DNA of 64,000 nt from CAYVWB01 sp964455395 (GTDB taxonomy: Bacteria; Desulfobacterota; Desulfovibrionia; Desulfovibrionales; Desulfovibrionaceae): contig CAYVWB010000014.1 of NCBI GenBank assembly GCA_964455395.1, positions 1 to 64,000 on the forward strand, given 5' to 3'. This document shows positions 61,833 through 64,000 of the stretch, in pieces. The position numbers and the translations under genes were made by a program. Each line of letters starts with the position of its first letter. Positions within the stretch are counted from its first letter, which is position 1. Under the pieces are notes generated by a model, which made no database searches, had not been told where the DNA came from, and saw only the letters and a list, made by a program, of their open reading frames with translations.

Positions 61833-62593
61833 CGCCGCCTGCTACGGAACAGTTCCTTCGCCATGAGTTTGGCGAAATCCCACATGGCTTTCGAGCCGAA
61901 CTTGGATTCCCCCACCTCACGACGGTGAAATACGTAGGGCGTTTCCTCCAGACGCACAGGGCGCGGAGAAGCCGCGATCAAGTCCAGAAAAATCTTGAAC
62001 CCTTCACCGCTGAGATTGGGGCGGACCTCTTCGTAAAAGGTGCGCGGCAGCAGCATGAAGCCGGCTTGCGGATCCGTGACCTTCACCCCCATGGCCATGC
62101 GCGCCATCCAGCACGCGACTCGGCTCGTGGCGAGCCGCAGCGGCGACCACTGCTTGTCCATCACGCTGCCGTCCATGTAACGGCTGGCGGAGACGATGTC
62201 CGCGCCGGTGGTCTGCAGCGTGGCGTACATCTGGGGAATGACGGCGGGGTCGTGTTGCAGATCCGCGTCCATGACGCCAACCACGGGGGCGCGCGCCGCG
62301 TCGAAACCGCGCCGGCACGCGGAGGCGATGCCCCGTTCGTTCCTTCGATGAATGACGCGCAAGGCGGAGTCCCTTGCCCCCATCTCGGCGACCAGCGCCG
62401 CCGTGCCGTCCGGGGAATCGTCGTCCACCACGATGGCTTCCCAGGCGATCGTCCCATCGAGCGCCTCGTGCAATCGCGCCGCCAGCACGGGGATGTTCTC
62501 CCGCTCGTTGTACGTGGGGATGACCATGGAAATGGCTGGCGTCGGCGAACCGGGGCCGGCGGCCTCCGACGGGGGGGTGTCCTGGGGTGGCAT
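61829..62593 (-). CDS. Polyprenol-phosphate mannosyltransferase-like GT2
   Basis: The 254-residue product is a family 2 glycosyltransferase of the dolichol-phosphate mannose synthase type: SMVIPTYNERENIPVLAARL, VVDDDSPDGTA, VMDADLQHDP (DxD-like) and the C-terminal RREVGESKFG. It would transfer a sugar from a nucleotide donor to a polyprenyl phosphate at the inner membrane. No C-terminal membrane domain is present. The ATG at 62593 follows AGGAG by 10 bases; a TTG 10 codons upstream is less likely. Coupled to cbiK by ATGA overlap, though no functional link is evident. Confidence 0.88.
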   Translation of the reverse strand: MPPQDTPPSEAAGPGSPTPAISMVIPTYNERENIPVLAARLHEALDGTIAWEAIVVDDDSPDGTAALVAEMGARDSALRVIHRRNERGIASACRRGFDAARAPVVGVMDADLQHDPAVIPQMYATLQTTGADIVSASRYMDGSVMDKQWSPLRLATSRVACWMARMAMGVKVTDPQAGFMLLPRTFYEEVRPNLSGEGFKIFLDLIAASPRPVRLEETPYVFHRREVGESKFGSKAMWDFAKLMAKELFRSRRR

Positions 62594-63326
62594 GGCGTGC
62601 GATCTCCTGCGCTCAGTTGACAAGTGGACGTATGCTTACACCTGCGACGACAAGGCCCGTTGAGTTCTTTGTGAGGGCGAGGGGACGGAAACCTTGTCGG
62701 CGTGCGTGCGCTCCATGCGTATCCCGTCTCGCCATGGGCCGTGTGTGTCCGCGCATGGTGCGCCGTGGGTCGGGGTTCAAGAGATGGCGGCGGCTTGTCA
62801 GGCCCACGCGAGCGCGACTTCTGGACGCTCCCCGCCCCGCGCGAGTCGGGAAAGACAACGCGCCCGACGTCAAAGCGTGATGGCGTCCCGGATGGGCGGC
62901 TTTCGTGGCGCAGCGCCGCATCGATCGCGCCGGCGCGCTGAATCCGTTCATGGAGTCGGCGCTCCTGGGGCTCCATACGGAACCTGCATGGTGTTCAAGG
63001 CCGCCAAGCGGCCTCCGCTGCGTTTCGGCGATCATCTGCATGAAATTGCGACCAGAATATGGATAGCTGAGAGTTCCGGAAAGGACAAGCCCCAGCCAGT
63101 ATCGCGTGCGTGTCGCCTAGTCGTGGTCGCGCGTCGAGGCCCGCCGGACCGGTTGCGTCAGTCACGATGCCCTGCGCTTGCCCCGCGGAGCATGCCGTTA
63201 TTCCTGGCGGGATGGATTCGGACAAGCCATCACTCCCGCTCCACGTCATTGACGATTTGATGAAATGTACGCGTCGGGACCCTTGCAGCTCTTTTGCTTG
63301 CTGACGCTCTGTGATAGGTGACGGTC
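62594..63326. other. Gene-free region upstream of PilB-like gene
   Basis: About 730 bases with no frame that shows natural composition, ribosome-binding site and start together. No tandem repeat, palindrome or terminator was recognised. It should hold the promoters of the divergent glycosyltransferase and PilB-like genes; none is clear. A decayed gene cannot be excluded. Confidence 0.4.
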
Positions 63327-64000
63327 ATGCAGCAACCTCCTCAATCGCCCCAGCCACCCCCATCGCCCCGCAATCCCATGCTTTCCCCCGAGGAAAGCGC
63401 CGCCCGCCGTCGACCTGCGCGCGGCGCTCCGGCGCATCGGCCCCGCAAGCTTCTGGGGCAGATGCTGCTGGAGGAGAACCTCATCACCGCCGAACAGCTG
63501 GAGACGGCGCTGCGCGAGCAGAAGAACTACGGTCTCAAGCTCGGGCAGTATCTCATTCAGCGCAACCTGGTGGACGAGCACGACATCGTGCGTCTGCTCG
63601 CCATTCAGCTGAAGGTGGAGCGGTACGACAAGGAGCGTTTCCCGACGGACGCGGGCATCGCCGCGCAGGTGCCGGAGGCCATTGCGCACAAGCACCTGCT
63701 GGTGCCGCTGAAGAAAGAAGGTTCTTTGCTCTGGCTGGGCATGATGGATCCCACGGATCTGGAAGCCGTGGATGCGGTGATGAAGACCTCCGGCCTGGAC
63801 GTGGAGCCCGTCATCTGCACGGAGCAGGAATACGTCACCCATTTTTACGGGGTGTACGGACGCATGCTGGAAGGCATCGCCGACGTGGAAGTGGAGCAGG
63901 ATAATCCCATCACGGTGGAGGACTCCACATTCACCATCAGTTCATTGCAGTACATGGCGGAGGATGCGCCAGTCGTGAAGCTGGTGAACTCCACGCTGGT
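63327..64000 (+). CDS. PilB/GspE-type ATPase, 3' part missing
   Basis: Only the first 224 residues are inside the window. After a Pro-rich head (MQQPPQSPQPPPSPRNPMLS) comes the N-terminal T2SSE/MshEN domain: KLLGQMLLEENLITAEQLETAL, LKLGQYLIQRNLVDEHDIVR, VPEAIAHKHLLVPLKKEGSLLWLGMMDPTDLEAVD. This module precedes the ATPase of type II secretion and type IV pilus assembly motors, and in some it binds c-di-GMP. The visible end (DAPVVKLVNSTL) is the lead into the ATPase core. Whether it is PilB or GspE cannot be settled without the downstream genes. Confidence 0.88.
   Translation, partial: MQQPPQSPQPPPSPRNPMLSPEESAARRRPARGAPAHRPRKLLGQMLLEENLITAEQLETALREQKNYGLKLGQYLIQRNLVDEHDIVRLLAIQLKVERYDKERFPTDAGIAAQVPEAIAHKHLLVPLKKEGSLLWLGMMDPTDLEAVDAVMKTSGLDVEPVICTEQEYVTHFYGVYGRMLEGIADVEVEQDNPITVEDSTFTISSLQYMAEDAPVVKLVNSTL

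Noticed and set aside
63270..63300. Sigma-54 type promoter before the PilB-like gene
   Set aside because: A GG-N10-GC spacing exists but the surrounding bases do not match TGGCAC and TTGC.

Overview
The window looks like a chromosomal segment from a GC-rich, motile, Gram-negative sulfate reducer of the Desulfovibrionales type. The evidence is a solitary 38-residue desulforedoxin, a CbiK-type cobaltochelatase, bacteriohemerythrin, CheV, the order rpsB-tsf / pyrH-frr-uppS-cdsA-dxr-rseP-tsaB, and fliD-fliS beside a flagellin gene. Lineage is inferred from gene content recalled from memory; no search was run. Two runs of exactly ten N (17036-17045, 41423-41432) show that this is a scaffold with unresolved joins, and both lie inside genes.

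0-7.5 kb, minus strand: a zinc-ribbon protein cut by the left edge, a nitrilase-type amidase, then a flagellar block (flagellin with a sigma-28 promoter and a terminator, fliD, fliS, a glycosyltransferase translationally coupled to fliS). 7.5-16.4 kb, minus: a housekeeping superoperon for ribosome function and envelope precursors. A good terminator separates rpsB-tsf from pyrH onward. 16.4-22.6 kb, minus: RNase J (interrupted by an N gap and by acetolactate-synthase-like sequence), two PlsC-type acyltransferases and a second EF-G-like GTPase.

22.6-34.1 kb: a palindrome-bearing AT-rich spacer; TraB/GumN, cyclic-nucleotide-binding and SDR genes on minus; then a plus-strand run of M16C peptidase, DUF362, an M1-type peptidase, a ChaN-like lipoprotein, a PilZ protein and bacteriohemerythrin. 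34.1-41.1 kb: signalling genes (PAS-GGDEF, CheV, EAL-HDOD, MarR), with exported coiled-coil and envelope proteins between them. 41.3-51.2 kb: alpha-acetolactate decarboxylase, an SH3 protein, a Ca/Na antiporter, rfbBD, tRNA-Val(CAC), a DUF3592 protein, desulforedoxin, a tiny DUF3096 protein, a KTN-RCK-USP fusion and a CPA2 antiporter.

51.4-60.8 kb: an array of membrane-protein genes, two of them decayed, then an intact MoxR-DUF58 cluster (membrane protein, DUF4129, DUF4350, MoxR, DUF58, with SpoIIM and RDD proteins beside it). A minisatellite with helically spaced GATC sites lies between DUF58 and SpoIIM. 61.0-64.0 kb: cbiK, a polyprenol-phosphate mannosyltransferase-like gene, 730 bases with no recognisable gene, and the start of a PilB/GspE ATPase cut by the right edge.

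The least explained features are the chimeric RNase J join, the phased GATC repeat, the decayed array before the MoxR cluster, and the repeated placement of short tandem repeats at gene 3' ends.
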